Of a stretch of DNA of 64,000 nucleotides, positions 35,911 to 45,171 are shown one piece after another. Positions within the stretch are counted from its first letter, which is position 1. Every line of letters begins with the position of its first letter. Source of the DNA: Frateuria_A sp051900415 (lineage in GTDB: Bacteria > Pseudomonadota > Gammaproteobacteria > Xanthomonadales > Rhodanobacteraceae); NCBI RefSeq assembly GCF_051900415.1, contig NZ_JBHZGL010000005.1:62001-126000 (forward strand), given 5' to 3'. The notes below the pieces were generated by a model. It was not told the DNA's origin. It saw only the letters and a program-made list of their open reading frames with translations, and searched no databases. The position numbers and the translations under genes were made by a program.

Positions 35911-36345
35911 TCACAGGTGTCTGTGCCAGGCATCCACACCTTCTTCGATGAGCCGATAGGCGTACTCGAAGGCGTCGAGCTCCTTGCGGTACGGATCGGG
36001 GATGTCGCGATCGCCCTGCCATTTGCCGAGCAGGAAGGTCCGCCCCACCGCGTGCGACGAGTACCTGGCGAGGCTGGTCAGGTGCGTACGCTGCATCACC
36101 AGCACCAGATCGGCCGCGAGGATCGCCGCCTCGTCCAGCTGGCGCGCGCGATGGCCGGACGCGTCGATGCCGCGCTCGGCGAGCAACGCCCCGGCCGTGG
36201 GATCGATTGGATTGCCGGCGAGCGCGGCGAGCCCGGCGGAAGCCACGGTAACCGCCCGCCCGCGCAACCGTTCGCGCAGCAGGTACTCCGCGGTGGGGCT
36301 GCGGCAGATGTTACCGATGCAGACGACCAGGACTTTGTCGAACAC
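35911..36345 (-). CDS. Low-molecular-weight protein-tyrosine phosphatase (Wzb-like)
   Basis: Cytoplasmic phosphatase that dephosphorylates tyrosine kinases (Wzc/BY-kinases) controlling exopolysaccharide export. 144 aa: P-loop CIGNICRSP with nucleophile Cys9 and Arg15, catalytic Asp in DIPDPYRK. Start is GTG 36345 after GGGAAG. No cognate kinase gene is in the window. Neighbour manC fits an exopolysaccharide role. Confidence 0.92.
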   Translation of the reverse strand: MFDKVLVVCIGNICRSPTAEYLLRERLRGRAVTVASAGLAALAGNPIDPTAGALLAERGIDASGHRARQLDEAAILAADLVLVMQRTHLTSLARYSSHAVGRTFLLGKWQGDRDIPDPYRKELDAFEYAYRLIEEGVDAWHRHL

Positions 36346-36413
36346 GACTTCCCATCCGGGCGGTGGAAAAACAATGTAGTGCGCGTCGCTCTATCGACGC
36401 GGAGGCCGCGCGG

Positions 36414-37184
36414 CTAATCGGCGACGTCGGCCACCAGCCGGTCCAGCTCCGCCTTCAGCGTGGCGCCATTGACGCGCAGCCAGTCGCGCTGTTCCCGCCA
36501 GTTGGGGAACAGCGTGGCCACCAGCGCCCAGAAGCGCGGCGCATGGCTGCGGACCTTGAGATGGCACAGCTCGTGCGCCAGCACGTAGCGCAGCGCGGCC
36601 GGCGGGGCCAGCGCGAGGGCAAGATCCAGGTTGATGCGGTCGCGCGTGTCCAGGCTGCCCCACAGGCTCTTCATCGGGCGGATGCGCAGCGAGGTCGGGG
36701 CCAGCCCGAGCTGCGGCACGTAACCGGCCATCCAGCGCGAGACGTCGCGGCGCATCTGCGCCTCGAAGTGCGAGGCGAGCAGGCCGCGCGCCACCGGCAA
36801 TGCGCGGGTGTGCGGGCGCGGGATCACCAGGGTCAGCCCACCGTCGAACGATTCCACCCGCGGGTACGGGCCTTCGGCCCAGTCCAGCAGGACGGTTTCA
36901 CCACGCAGCGGAAATTCGGTCGCGTGCCCTACGCGCAGCGCCGGCAGCGGTTTGACGATGAGGTTGAGCTCGTCGAGCTTGCGCTCCAGCCAGTCGGCAT
37001 GGCTGCGCAAGAAGGCGCTGACCTGCGAGGGATGGGTGCCGTTGGGGTAGGACACCCGGGCCCCCTTGGGCGTGACCGTCAGGCGCAGGCGACGCGCGCG
37101 CGGATGGGCGGCCTTGAGCACGCGGATCGTGCTGCCGCTCGCCGTTGCCAGTTCCAGCCAATCGCCTTGAAGTTCTGCTGCCAT
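36414..37184 (-). CDS. YgjP-like zinc metallopeptidase (DUF45/WLM)
   Basis: 256 aa with zinc motif HELCHLKVRSH near residue 210 and the preceding SLWGSLDTRDRINLDLALA segment typical of the M48-like DUF45 family. No signal peptide, probably cytosolic. Physiological substrate unknown. ATG 37184 chosen; the frame is open about 30 codons upstream but without conserved sequence. Stop is 68 bp upstream of the phosphatase start. Confidence 0.9.
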   Translation of the reverse strand: MAAELQGDWLELATASGSTIRVLKAAHPRARRLRLTVTPKGARVSYPNGTHPSQVSAFLRSHADWLERKLDELNLIVKPLPALRVGHATEFPLRGETVLLDWAEGPYPRVESFDGGLTLVIPRPHTRALPVARGLLASHFEAQMRRDVSRWMAGYVPQLGLAPTSLRIRPMKSLWGSLDTRDRINLDLALALAPPAALRYVLAHELCHLKVRSHAPRFWALVATLFPNWREQRDWLRVNGATLKAELDRLVADVAD

Positions 37185-37318
37185 GGTCCCGAGCCCGTCG
37201 GTAGAGCATAACCTTGCAACGGGGGGTGTGAGGAAAGGGTTGGATGCGGCTGGACGGCGGTTTCGCGCCGGCATTCACGTGGCGTTGACGATTTGCGCCT
37301 CGTTCGGGGGGCTGGGTC

Positions 37319-37534
37319 AAGGCTTCCCCCATCCGCCCTTCGGGCACCTTCCCCCGTGTACGGGGGAAGGACCGGTCGGGAGGTCGGTAGTACTGGTGAG
37401 CCTTCCCCCGCGAACGCGGGGGAAGGTGCCGACAGGCGGATGGGGGCGCTCTTGGGCGGCATGTTCGGGAGGGATGGGGCAAGGCTTCCCCCATCCTCCC
37501 TTCAAACACATTCCCTTGCGTGCGAGGGAAGGAC
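37319..37534. repeat. Family B palindromes (CTTCCCCC/GGGGGAAG type)
   Basis: Three half-elements: AAGGCTTCCCCCATCCGCC with a CTTCCCCC...GGGGGAAG hairpin (37319-37370), its inverted partner ending GGTGCCGACAGGCGGATGGG (37401-37446), and a third, more diverged direct copy (37480-37534). They fill the gap between the YgjP-like gene and rdgC. A second cluster of the same family lies at 51661-51867. Confidence 0.88.
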
Positions 37535-37542
37535 CGCTGAGC

Positions 37543-38460
37543 TCAGGCGTCCTTGGGACGCGGCAGGCCGAACCATTCTTCGAGCTTGCCCAGCAGGCGC
37601 TCGATTTCCAACGTGAACAGGGCAAAGCGGGCGTCGAGCTCCGCCGCGGCGTCGGGCGCGCTGTCGGCCAGTTCGTCGGTCACCACGTCGAGCAGCTTGA
37701 GCTTGCGCAGGATCAGGTCCTCGCCGAGCACGAAACTGATACGGTCGTCGAACACCAGGCCGAGCTGGAACACCTGCTTGCCGTTGCGCAGATGCTCCTT
37801 GATCTCCTCGCTCTCCAGGTCCTGGCGACGGCAACGTGCGATGGCGCCGGTGTTGCTGCCCGGGTCGCGCAGTTCGACCTCGTCGCCGAGGGTCAGGCCG
37901 GCCGGCAGCGTGCCGTTGGCGAGCCAGTCGGTCATCAGCACGCGCGGGCCTTCCTCCGGCGCCAGCGGCACCGCCGGGAAGCTGCCCAGCGCCTCGCGCA
38001 TCTGGGTGAGCGCGTTTTCGGCCGACTTGCGACTGGAGGTATCGAGCACCAGCCAGCCGTGCTGGCGGTCGACGTAGGCGGACATGCGCGAATTGCGCAC
38101 GAAGGCGCGCGGCAGCAGTTCGTTGAGCAGGTCTTCCTTCATGCGCTTGCGTTCGCGCCCGCCGACCTTGCGGCCTTCTTCCTCGGCGATCTTCTGCACA
38201 CGGCGGTGCAGTTCGTCGTTGACCACGGCGGCTGGCAGCAGCTTGTCTTCGCCACCGACCGAAACCCAGGTGCAGTGCTTGACCGCGTGGGTGAGCGCGG
38301 CTTCCTCGCCACGACCGATCGGCGGCACGAAGCCTTTGGTGAACAGCTCCAGCGGGCCGCACGGGCGCAGGCGGTGCTCGCCGAGCGCTTCGTCCAGGCG
38401 GGAGAGGTCTTCGGCGACGGCGGGGGAGAAGCGGAACAACGTGAGATTGCGGAAGAACAT
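37543..38460 (-). CDS. rdgC: Recombination-associated protein RdgC
   Basis: Ring-shaped dimeric DNA-binding protein that limits RecA filament formation and is needed in cells depending on recombination for replication restart. 305 aa, the family's length, with the standard start MFFRNLTLFRFS and segments CTWVSVGGEDKLLPAAVVND and RKRMKEDLLNELLPRAF. The stop is 8 bp from the family B repeat array. Confidence 0.96.
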   Translation of the reverse strand: MFFRNLTLFRFSPAVAEDLSRLDEALGEHRLRPCGPLELFTKGFVPPIGRGEEAALTHAVKHCTWVSVGGEDKLLPAAVVNDELHRRVQKIAEEEGRKVGGRERKRMKEDLLNELLPRAFVRNSRMSAYVDRQHGWLVLDTSSRKSAENALTQMREALGSFPAVPLAPEEGPRVLMTDWLANGTLPAGLTLGDEVELRDPGSNTGAIARCRRQDLESEEIKEHLRNGKQVFQLGLVFDDRISFVLGEDLILRKLKLLDVVTDELADSAPDAAAELDARFALFTLEIERLLGKLEEWFGLPRPKDA

Positions 38461-38558
38461 GGATGATCCGGTTGGGGCTTGCGCTTTGATCGAGCGCCCT
38501 TCGGCTTCGGTCCGTCGGACCTACGCTCCGGGTGAACGATCTCGGAAGTGAGTCGGCC

Positions 38559-38674
38559 CCTTCGATTCCGGAGGGCGGCGCTCAGGGTGAACGGTGAAGG
38601 ATATCGCTCAGGCGAACGTCTGAGGTTATCCGATACCCGTTCGCCCTGAACGTAGCGCTGCGGAGTCGAAAAGG
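38559..38674. repeat. Imperfect 36-bp inverted repeat downstream of aminotransferase
   Basis: Left arm begins CCTTCGATTCCGG and ends AGGGTGAACGG; right arm CCGTTCGCCCTGAACG...GCGGAGTCGAAAAGG is its imperfect complement, with 42 bp between. Such TTCGACTCCGC/GGGCGAACGG arms look like a dispersed element. It lies between rdgC and the aminotransferase stop. Confidence 0.8.
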
Positions 38675-38690
38675 CGCGCCAGGTACCGGG

Positions 38691-39890
38691 CTAGCGGCTC
38701 ACCGCCGCCACCGCCTCGCTCACGTAGTCGAGGTTGCTGCGGTTGAGCGCCGCCACGCAGATGCGCCCGGTGCCCAGCGCGTAGATGCCGTACTCCTCGC
38801 GCAGGCGGTCGACCTGCGCGCGCGACAGGCCCGAGTAAGAGAACATGCCGGCCTGCTGCTGGATGAAGGCGAACTGCGGCGCGCCGTGCGCGGCGAGCTT
38901 CTCGACCATCCCCGCGCGCATCGCATGGATGCGCTCGCGCATGCCGGCCAGCTCGGCCTCCCACATCGCCCGCAGCTCGGGGCTGCCGAGCACGCCGGCA
39001 ACCAGCGCGCCACCGTGGGTGGACGGGCTGGAATAGTTGGCGCGGATGGTCTGCTTGATCTTGGCGCGCAGGCGGGCCGCCTCCTCGCGGTCGGCGCCGA
39101 CGATCGACAGCGCACCCACGCGCTCGCCATACAGCGAGAATGACTTGGAGTAGGAGCTGGCCACCACGAAGGCCTCGATGCCGGAGGCGGCAAACAGGCG
39201 GATCGCCGTGGCGTCGGCGTCGATGCCCTCGTCGAAGCCCTGGTAGGCAATGTCAACGAACGGCAGCAGGTTGCGCGCCTTGACCAGGTCGACCACCTGT
39301 TGCCACTGCTGCGCATCCAGGTCCACGCCAGTGGGGTTGTGGCAGCAGGCATGCAGCAGCACCACGGTGCCGGGTTCAAGCTTGCCGAGGTCTTCCAGCA
39401 TGCCGGCAAAATCCAGGCCGTGCGTGGCAGCGTCGTAGTAGCGGTAGTCGGCGATTTCGAACCCGGCATTGCCGAACACCACGCGGTGGTTTTCCCAGCT
39501 CGGGCTGCTGATCGCGATGCGCGCCTTGGGCAGCACCTTCTTGAGCAGATCGGCGCCCACGCGCAGCGCGCCGCTGCCGCCGATGGTCTGGGCGGTGGCC
39601 ACGCGACCGGCCTCCAGCAACGGCGAGTCCTCGCCGAACAGCAACTGCTGGGTCAGCGTGTCGTACAGCGGCAGGCCGTCGATCGGCAGGTAGCCGCGCG
39701 GCTTGGCCTGCGCCGCCAGCGCCTGCTCCACCTCGCGCACCGCGCGCAGCAGCGGAATGTGGCCCTGTTCGTCGACGTAGATGCCCACGCCCAGGTTGAC
39801 CTTCTGCGGACGCTGGTCGGCGAGGTAGGCCTCGGTAAGGCCGAGGATCGGATCACCCGGGGCCATTTCAACGGAAGCAAAGTGGGACAC
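38691..39890 (-). CDS. tyrB: Aromatic amino acid / aspartate aminotransferase
   Basis: PLP enzyme (class I) transaminating aromatic amino acids and aspartate with 2-oxoglutarate. 399 aa, with pyridoxal Lys in SSYSKSFSLYGERVG, LHACCHNPTGVDL, and the C-terminal AGMFSYSGL segment; one-residue details follow the TyrB/AspC family. Start is GTG 39890 (MSHFASVEMAPGDPILGL), supported by the family's usual N-terminus; an ATG 8 codons later would cut it. Aspartate versus aromatic preference cannot be settled here. Confidence 0.93.
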   Translation of the reverse strand: MSHFASVEMAPGDPILGLTEAYLADQRPQKVNLGVGIYVDEQGHIPLLRAVREVEQALAAQAKPRGYLPIDGLPLYDTLTQQLLFGEDSPLLEAGRVATAQTIGGSGALRVGADLLKKVLPKARIAISSPSWENHRVVFGNAGFEIADYRYYDAATHGLDFAGMLEDLGKLEPGTVVLLHACCHNPTGVDLDAQQWQQVVDLVKARNLLPFVDIAYQGFDEGIDADATAIRLFAASGIEAFVVASSYSKSFSLYGERVGALSIVGADREEAARLRAKIKQTIRANYSSPSTHGGALVAGVLGSPELRAMWEAELAGMRERIHAMRAGMVEKLAAHGAPQFAFIQQQAGMFSYSGLSRAQVDRLREEYGIYALGTGRICVAALNRSNLDYVSEAVAAVSR

Positions 39891-39931
39891 TGGAAGACTC
39901 GCGTAGGAAGTGGAAAGGGAAGTATAGACGT

Positions 39932-40828
39932 CTATACGCCGTTATCGGTCACATCGGCCGGCTCACCGGCCAGCCAGCCGTGCAGGTCGGCACGTGCGAC
40001 ACCTTCGCCGGCGCCCAGCGCGGCGAAGTCGAACAGATTGCGGTCAGCCAGCTGCGAGGGCACGACATTGCCCAGTGCACGGAAGATGGTCTCGCAGCGA
40101 CCGGGGTGCTGCGCGTCCCATTCCTGCAGCATGCGGCCGATCGCCTTGCGCTGCATGTTCTCCTGCGAACCGCAGAGGTTGCAGGGAATGATCGGGAACG
40201 CACGCTCGCGCGCATACTCCGCGATGTCGCTCTCGCGGCAGTAGGCCAGCGGCCGGATCACCACGTGGCGGCCATCGTCCGAGCGCAGCTTCGGCGGCAT
40301 CGCCTTGAGACTGGCGCCATGGAAGAGGTTGAGGAAGAAGGTGGCCAGGATGTCGTCGCGGTGGTGCCCAAGCGCGATGCGCGTAATGCCGTTTTCCGCC
40401 GCCCAGCGGTACAGCGCGCCGCGGCGCAGCCGCGAGCACAGGCTGCACATGGTCTTGCCCTGGGGGACCACGCGGGTGACCGTGCTGTAGGTGTCCTGCT
40501 CGATGATGTGGAACGGTACGCCGCGCGCAGTGAGGTAGTCCGGCAGCACGTGCGCCGGAAAGCCGGGCTGTTTCTGGTCCAGGTTCACCGCGATCAGCTC
40601 GAAGCGCACCGGCGCCCGCGCCTTGAGCGACAGCAGCAGGTCCAGCAGCGTGTAGGAATCCTTGCCGCCGGACAGGCAGACCATCACGCGGTCGCCCTCT
40701 TCGACCATCTGGAAGTCGACGATCGCCTGGCCCACCTGGTGGCGCAGCCGCTTGGCCAGCCGCGCGGCCTCGTGGGCCCGCTTGCGATCGGCGCGGGAGT
40801 CAGGAAGAACGGAGGACATGTGCGTCAT
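39932..40828 (-). CDS. ttcA: tRNA 2-thiocytidine(32) synthetase TtcA
   Basis: Thiolates cytidine 32 of certain tRNAs, using ATP and an oxygen-sensitive Fe-S cluster. 298 aa: PP-loop SGGKDS (53-58), CSLC (Cys128, Cys131) and the third/fourth motif CNLC (Cys216, Cys219), GHHRDD. All cluster cysteines are present. ATG 40828 with AGG upstream; a second ATG three codons later is possible. Divergent from the YdcH-like gene at 40897. Confidence 0.95.
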   Translation of the reverse strand: MTHMSSVLPDSRADRKRAHEAARLAKRLRHQVGQAIVDFQMVEEGDRVMVCLSGGKDSYTLLDLLLSLKARAPVRFELIAVNLDQKQPGFPAHVLPDYLTARGVPFHIIEQDTYSTVTRVVPQGKTMCSLCSRLRRGALYRWAAENGITRIALGHHRDDILATFFLNLFHGASLKAMPPKLRSDDGRHVVIRPLAYCRESDIAEYARERAFPIIPCNLCGSQENMQRKAIGRMLQEWDAQHPGRCETIFRALGNVVPSQLADRNLFDFAALGAGEGVARADLHGWLAGEPADVTDNGV

Positions 40829-40896
40829 TGTACCTGCCCGCCGCCGCTCCCCGGCAGCGGTACACTGTTGGCCTGTGCCCCACCGTCGCGTCCGTC

Positions 40897-41103
40897 ATGC
40901 AGGTCCAGGACCCCATCCAGATCGCCCGCCGCCTGGCGGAACTGCGCCAGGAACACCGCGACCTGGACGCGGCGATCAGCCACATGGCCACGCACCCGGC
41001 CCGCGATGAGCTGCAACTGACGCGGCTGAAGAAGCGCAAGCTGCTGCTGAAGGACGCCATCGCGCGACTGGAAAGCAAGATGATCCCCGATCTGGACGCC
41101 TGA
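40897..41103 (+). CDS. YdcH/DUF465 family small coiled-coil protein
   Basis: 68 aa, entirely helical with heptad-like charge pattern (RRLAELRQEHRDLDAAISHM and LTRLKKRKLLLKDAIARLE), the DUF465 signature. Function unknown across the family. ATG 40897 has no obvious Shine-Dalgarno. Stop TGA overlaps the start of the acetyltransferase (TGATG), coupling the two. Confidence 0.88.
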   Translation: MQVQDPIQIARRLAELRQEHRDLDAAISHMATHPARDELQLTRLKKRKLLLKDAIARLESKMIPDLDA

Positions 41104-41699
41104 TGCCGACGCCCACCGTGCTGGAGGACGCGCACGTCGTCCTCGAACCGCTTTGTCTCGAACACGTTCCGTCACTGGAGGCCGCCGCGGCTGACGGCGA
41201 ACTGTGGCGACTGTGGTTCACCTCGGTACCGGCGCCGGGCGGAATGACCGCTTACGTGGAAAAGGCGCTGGCCGGCCAGCACGAGGGGCGGATGCTGCCG
41301 TTCGCGATCCGCGAACGCGCCACCGGCGAGCTGGTTGGCACCACCCGTTTCTACGACCTCGTCGAGGAGCCGCCGCGCGCCGCGATCGGTTACACCTGGT
41401 ACGCGAAGCGCTGGCAGAAGAGCCACCTGAACACCGCCTGCAAGCGATTGCTGCTGGAGCATGCGTTCGAACGCATGGGCCGCGTGGCGGTGGAGTTCCA
41501 TACCGACGGACGCAACCTTGATTCGCAGCGGGCGATCGAACGGCTCGGGGCGCAGCGCGAGGGTGTGCTTCGCGCGCACAGGCGGCGGCCGGACGGGAGT
41601 CTGCGCGATACGGTGTGCTATTCGATCCTCGAGCGGGAGTGGCCAGACGTGAAGCGCTGGCTGGAGCTGCGACTGGTGCGGCTGGCGGCTTCAAGCTAG
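41103..41699 (+). CDS. GNAT family N-acetyltransferase (RimJ/RimL-type)
   Basis: Acetyl-CoA dependent acetyltransferase of 198 aa. Architecture matches the RimL branch: strand EGRMLPFAIRERATGELVGT, the acetyl-CoA region near WQKSHLNTACKRLLLEHAF, and the ARG-type C-terminal strand. From memory, such proteins with LIGTTRFYDL-type strands are common in proteobacteria and uncharacterised; targets may be amino groups of proteins or small molecules. Starts at the TGATG overlap with the DUF465 gene. Confidence 0.88.
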   Translation: MPTPTVLEDAHVVLEPLCLEHVPSLEAAAADGELWRLWFTSVPAPGGMTAYVEKALAGQHEGRMLPFAIRERATGELVGTTRFYDLVEEPPRAAIGYTWYAKRWQKSHLNTACKRLLLEHAFERMGRVAVEFHTDGRNLDSQRAIERLGAQREGVLRAHRRRPDGSLRDTVCYSILEREWPDVKRWLELRLVRLAASS

Positions 41700-41724
41700 C
41701 GCTTCCGCTTCGCGCGGAGCTTCT

Positions 41725-41856
41725 CGCAAGCCTTGGCCCCTCACCCCAACCCTCTCCCCGCAGGGGAGAGGGAGCAGAGCTGCGCGAGGCATCCGCCCTT
41801 GGCCCCCTCTCCCCTCCGGGGGGGAGGGCTGGGGTGAGGGGCCGGGGCTCGCCCGG
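41725..41856. repeat. Family A palindrome pair
   Basis: Two inverted copies of CCTCACCCCAACCCTCTCCCC / GGGGAGGGCTGGGGTGAGG type, facing each other between convergent GNAT and membrane-fusion genes. Same arrangement as at 15811-15965. Confidence 0.85.
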
Positions 41857-41858
41857 AA

Positions 41859-42860
41859 CTAGCGCGCCACGCGAGGATGCACTTCCACCGTCGCGGTCAT
41901 CCCCGCCGCGAGCATCGTCCCGGGCGGCATTTTCGATGTATCGATCGCGATCCGTACCGGCACGCGCTGCGCCAGCCGCACCCAGTTGAAGGTCGGATTG
42001 ACGTCCGCCAGCAGGTCGCCGCCAGCGGGGTTGTCGCGATCGGTGATGCCGTGCGCGATGCCGGTGATGGTGCCGTCCAGATGCACGCCGCCGGCCATCA
42101 GCCGCACGTCGACCGGATCGCCGACGCGCAGTTGCGGCAGCTTGGTTTCCTCGAAGTAGCCGTAGAGGTAGTAGCTGTGCGCGTCGATCAGGGCCAGCCG
42201 CGGCGTGCCGGTGGCGGCGTAGTCGCCCGCGCGCACGGCGAGGTTGGTGACGTAGCCATCGACCGGAGCGCGCACCTCGGTTCGTCCCAGGTCCAGTTGC
42301 GCACGATCCAGCGCCACCTGCGCCTGCTCGACCGCTGCTGCAGCCTGCTCGCGCGCGGCGTTGGCCTGGCTGCCGCCGGCCTGGGCCTGCTGCCAGCTCG
42401 CGCGGGCGGCGCTGGCGGTGGCGGCGGCATCGCTGCGCGCCTCGCGCGAGATGACGTCGCCCATCTGCTCGCGCCGCTGCGCCTGCTCGGCATACATACG
42501 GTACTGCGCCTGGCGGGCTTTCGCGCTGGCCACCGCCGCGGCGATGTTGGCGCCGGCGGCGCGCGCGCCGGCTTCGGCGGCAGCCAGGTTGGCCTCGGCC
42601 TGCGCCACCGCATTGCGGAAGCGCGCCTGGTCGATCACCAGCAGCAGGTCGCCCTTGTGCACGAACTGGTTGTCGACCACCGCCACGCGATCGACCAGCC
42701 CGGACACGTCCGGCGCCACCCGCACCACCTCGGCGCGCACGCGGCCGTCGCGCGTCCACGGCGCGTAAAGGTAGTGCTTCCACAGCGCATGGCCCAGCAA
42801 CACGGCGAGCACCACCACAGTGGCGGTGACCAGGAATCGGAGCAACGAGGCAGCTTTCAT
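41859..42860 (-). CDS. HlyD/AaeA-type membrane fusion protein
   Basis: Periplasmic adaptor for the FusC-type pump encoded upstream. 333 aa: one N-terminal membrane span (8-27), barrel-sandwich domain split around a long alpha-hairpin coiled coil rich in Ala/Gln (about 85-190), then the LGRTEVRAPVDGYVTNLAVRAGDY motif of the family. AaeA of E. coli exports aromatic carboxylic acids. Last gene of the marR operon. Confidence 0.92.
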   Translation of the reverse strand: MKAASLLRFLVTATVVVLAVLLGHALWKHYLYAPWTRDGRVRAEVVRVAPDVSGLVDRVAVVDNQFVHKGDLLLVIDQARFRNAVAQAEANLAAAEAGARAAGANIAAAVASAKARQAQYRMYAEQAQRREQMGDVISREARSDAAATASAARASWQQAQAGGSQANAAREQAAAAVEQAQVALDRAQLDLGRTEVRAPVDGYVTNLAVRAGDYAATGTPRLALIDAHSYYLYGYFEETKLPQLRVGDPVDVRLMAGGVHLDGTITGIAHGITDRDNPAGGDLLADVNPTFNWVRLAQRVPVRIAIDTSKMPPGTMLAAGMTATVEVHPRVAR

Positions 42861-42870
42861 GGGAATGGGG

Positions 42871-43071
42871 TCAGCGGATCAGCAATAGTCCGGCGGCGCC
42901 GAACAGACAGACGAACAGGGCGAAACGGAACAGCGAGGGATGCCACAGGCGTCGGTACAGGCCGGCCCGCCCGATGGCCAGGTCCAGCACTACCATCACC
43001 ACGAAGCTGAGCAGGAACACGGGCAGCAGGCTCGGCATCATCACGCCGAAGAGTTCGATCTCAGGCGGCAC
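42871..43071 (-). CDS. DUF1656 small membrane protein (AaeX-like)
   Basis: 66 aa with two membrane spans, starting PPEIELFGVMMPSLLPVF, a clear DUF1656 pattern. In E. coli AaeX is the small partner of AaeAB. GTG 43071 is used: GGAG lies 8 bp upstream and the gene overlaps the FusC stop by 11 bp. Confidence 0.9.
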   Translation of the reverse strand: MPPEIELFGVMMPSLLPVFLLSFVVMVVLDLAIGRAGLYRRLWHPSLFRFALFVCLFGAAGLLLIR

Positions 43072-45157
43072 GGGCGGTCTCCGGCAGCGGCATGTAGGCG
43101 CCCAGCGGCGATTCCTCGTCGCGCAGCGCGCTGCGCAACTGGTAGAGGTGCCGACGCGCGCTGGCGCCGCGCGGCACGGCATGGATCGCGGCAAGCACGG
43201 CGGCGTCGGCGCTCTCCCAGCGCGCCGCTTCCGGAGCGCGATACAGGTCGGCCACCGCCGCGAGCGCAGCCCGCGAGGCATCGCGCGCGACGGCGGACAG
43301 TTCGTTGCCGCTCAGGTCCTGCCGCAATTCGATCACCGCCCGGCCGCTCTCCTGCACCGCCAGCGACCAAGCCAGCAGGTGGCGCGACTCGTCGCTGTCC
43401 GGCCGCGTATGTGCCACCACCTGCTGCAGCAGGTCGCGGCTGATGCTCTCGAAGCGCCAGCCCAGGCCTGGCAGCGGCGCACTGGCCGCCAGCGTGACCT
43501 GTTCGCGCAACCGCTGCAGCTGGCGCCGGCGCTGCCACGCCGTGCCGGTGACGCCGGGCATCACCATGAAGGCCACGCCGGACAGGCCAAGGCCCGCGAT
43601 CTGCGCGATGGCGTCGTTGAGGAAATGCGTGGGGTCGTACACCATCGGGTTCTTCAGCGCGAGGATGTAGACGAAGCCCAGCGTGTAGCCGGCGCCGACG
43701 CCCGGCAATGTGTCGCGCGTGGCCAGGTACGGCCCGATCAGCAACAGGCCGGCGGTCGCGCAGACCAGCATGGCAAACCCGTTGCTGCCCGGCAGCAGTA
43801 CGAACACCGCCACGAAGCCCGCGGCCATGCCACCGGCATACCCGTACAGCGTGCGCGTGGCCGCGGCAATGGGGTTCGGCGAGGCCGCCAGCAGGCCGGC
43901 GAAGATCGTCGCCAGCAACATCGCGCTGCCGCCGAAGGCCCAGCCGCTGGCCAGCCAGAAGGCGGCCAGCACCAGCATGGTGAGGAAGGTGCGCAGCGTC
44001 GCCACCGCGGCGCCAGCCAGGTCGTTGCCGCGACGGAAGTGCACGCGCTCGACGCTGCCACGCAGGTTGCCGGCGCGCAGCGAGGCTTCCACCGCGGTGA
44101 AGTCGGCCAATTCGTCGGCAAAGCGCTGCACCAGCGCGGCGCCGGTGTCGAATTCCAGCCGCGCTGCCGGCTCGTCGAAGCGCTCGCCAAGCGCGGCGAC
44201 GTGTGCCGGCAGGCTTTCCACGCAGGCCCGCAGGTGCCGGGTCAGCAGCGCCGGATCGTGCTGCTCCGCCGGCGGCAGCGACAGCGCCTCGCCGATCGGC
44301 CGGTACGCGCCGATCAGCGCCTGCGCCACGGCATCACGGCCACGCCGCTGCAGCCGGTTGATCAGGTGATGCAGCGACTGGAAGCTGGTGGCGGCGGCCA
44401 TGTAGCGCTGGTTGAGCAGGCGCATGCGCGCGCTGCGCGTGCGCACCTCCGGATCCTCGAAGATGACCGAGGCGCGCAGGTCCTCCAGGTGCACGGCCGC
44501 GCGCACGAACTCCAGGTGCGCCTGTTCCATCCGCGCCCGCGGCAGCGCACCACCGGTGCTCTCGCGCACGAAGTCGATGAAACGTGCGAACTGCGTACGC
44601 GCGCTCTGCCTGAGCACCACACGCAGCCTTTGCGGAAGCAGCAGGTCACTGAACACGGCGGCGACCAGGATGCCCAGCAGTACCTCGCTCACGCGCATCA
44701 CCGCTGAGTCGAAGCTGTTCAGCGGATTGCCTACCGCGGGCAACGTCACGATGGCGGCGGTATAGCCGGCCAGCACGAAGCCGTAGGCCATGAAATTCCG
44801 ATACAGCGTGGCGCCGCCGGCGCACAGCGCCAGCCACGCCGACAAGACGAGAAAGAACAACTCGCGCTGCTGCGGAAACAACGCGATCAGCGCCAGCCCG
44901 AACAGGCTGCCGGCCAGCGTGCCCAGCGCGCGGTAGAAACTCTTCGCCAGCACCATGCCGCTGTGCGGGTGCATCACCACGGCCACGGTGATCATCGTGG
45001 TCGAGGGCTGTTCGAGCTTGAGCCACATCGCCAGCCACGCGGCCGCGTACATCGCCAGCAATGACTTGGCGACGAACAGCCAGGCGCGCGATTCCTCGGC
45101 GAGGAAAGCGCGCAGCCAGGGCCAGCGCGGCAACGTGGCGGTCGTGGTGGCGGACAT
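43061..45157 (-). CDS. FusC family (AaeB-like) efflux permease
   Basis: 698-aa inner-membrane transporter of the fusaric acid resistance/AaeB family. Two sets of hydrophobic helices (about 25-190 and 375-530) are separated and followed by large cytosolic helical domains. With the HlyD protein and DUF1656 it forms an aromatic-acid efflux pump. ATG 45157 lies 14 bp after the MarR stop, so the regulator and pump share one mRNA. Substrate probably a weak organic acid (family inference). Confidence 0.93.
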   Translation of the reverse strand: MSATTTATLPRWPWLRAFLAEESRAWLFVAKSLLAMYAAAWLAMWLKLEQPSTTMITVAVVMHPHSGMVLAKSFYRALGTLAGSLFGLALIALFPQQRELFFLVLSAWLALCAGGATLYRNFMAYGFVLAGYTAAIVTLPAVGNPLNSFDSAVMRVSEVLLGILVAAVFSDLLLPQRLRVVLRQSARTQFARFIDFVRESTGGALPRARMEQAHLEFVRAAVHLEDLRASVIFEDPEVRTRSARMRLLNQRYMAAATSFQSLHHLINRLQRRGRDAVAQALIGAYRPIGEALSLPPAEQHDPALLTRHLRACVESLPAHVAALGERFDEPAARLEFDTGAALVQRFADELADFTAVEASLRAGNLRGSVERVHFRRGNDLAGAAVATLRTFLTMLVLAAFWLASGWAFGGSAMLLATIFAGLLAASPNPIAAATRTLYGYAGGMAAGFVAVFVLLPGSNGFAMLVCATAGLLLIGPYLATRDTLPGVGAGYTLGFVYILALKNPMVYDPTHFLNDAIAQIAGLGLSGVAFMVMPGVTGTAWQRRRQLQRLREQVTLAASAPLPGLGWRFESISRDLLQQVVAHTRPDSDESRHLLAWSLAVQESGRAVIELRQDLSGNELSAVARDASRAALAAVADLYRAPEAARWESADAAVLAAIHAVPRGASARRHLYQLRSALRDEESPLGAYMPLPETARAA

Positions 45158-45171
45158 GGTCGGTGAAGCCC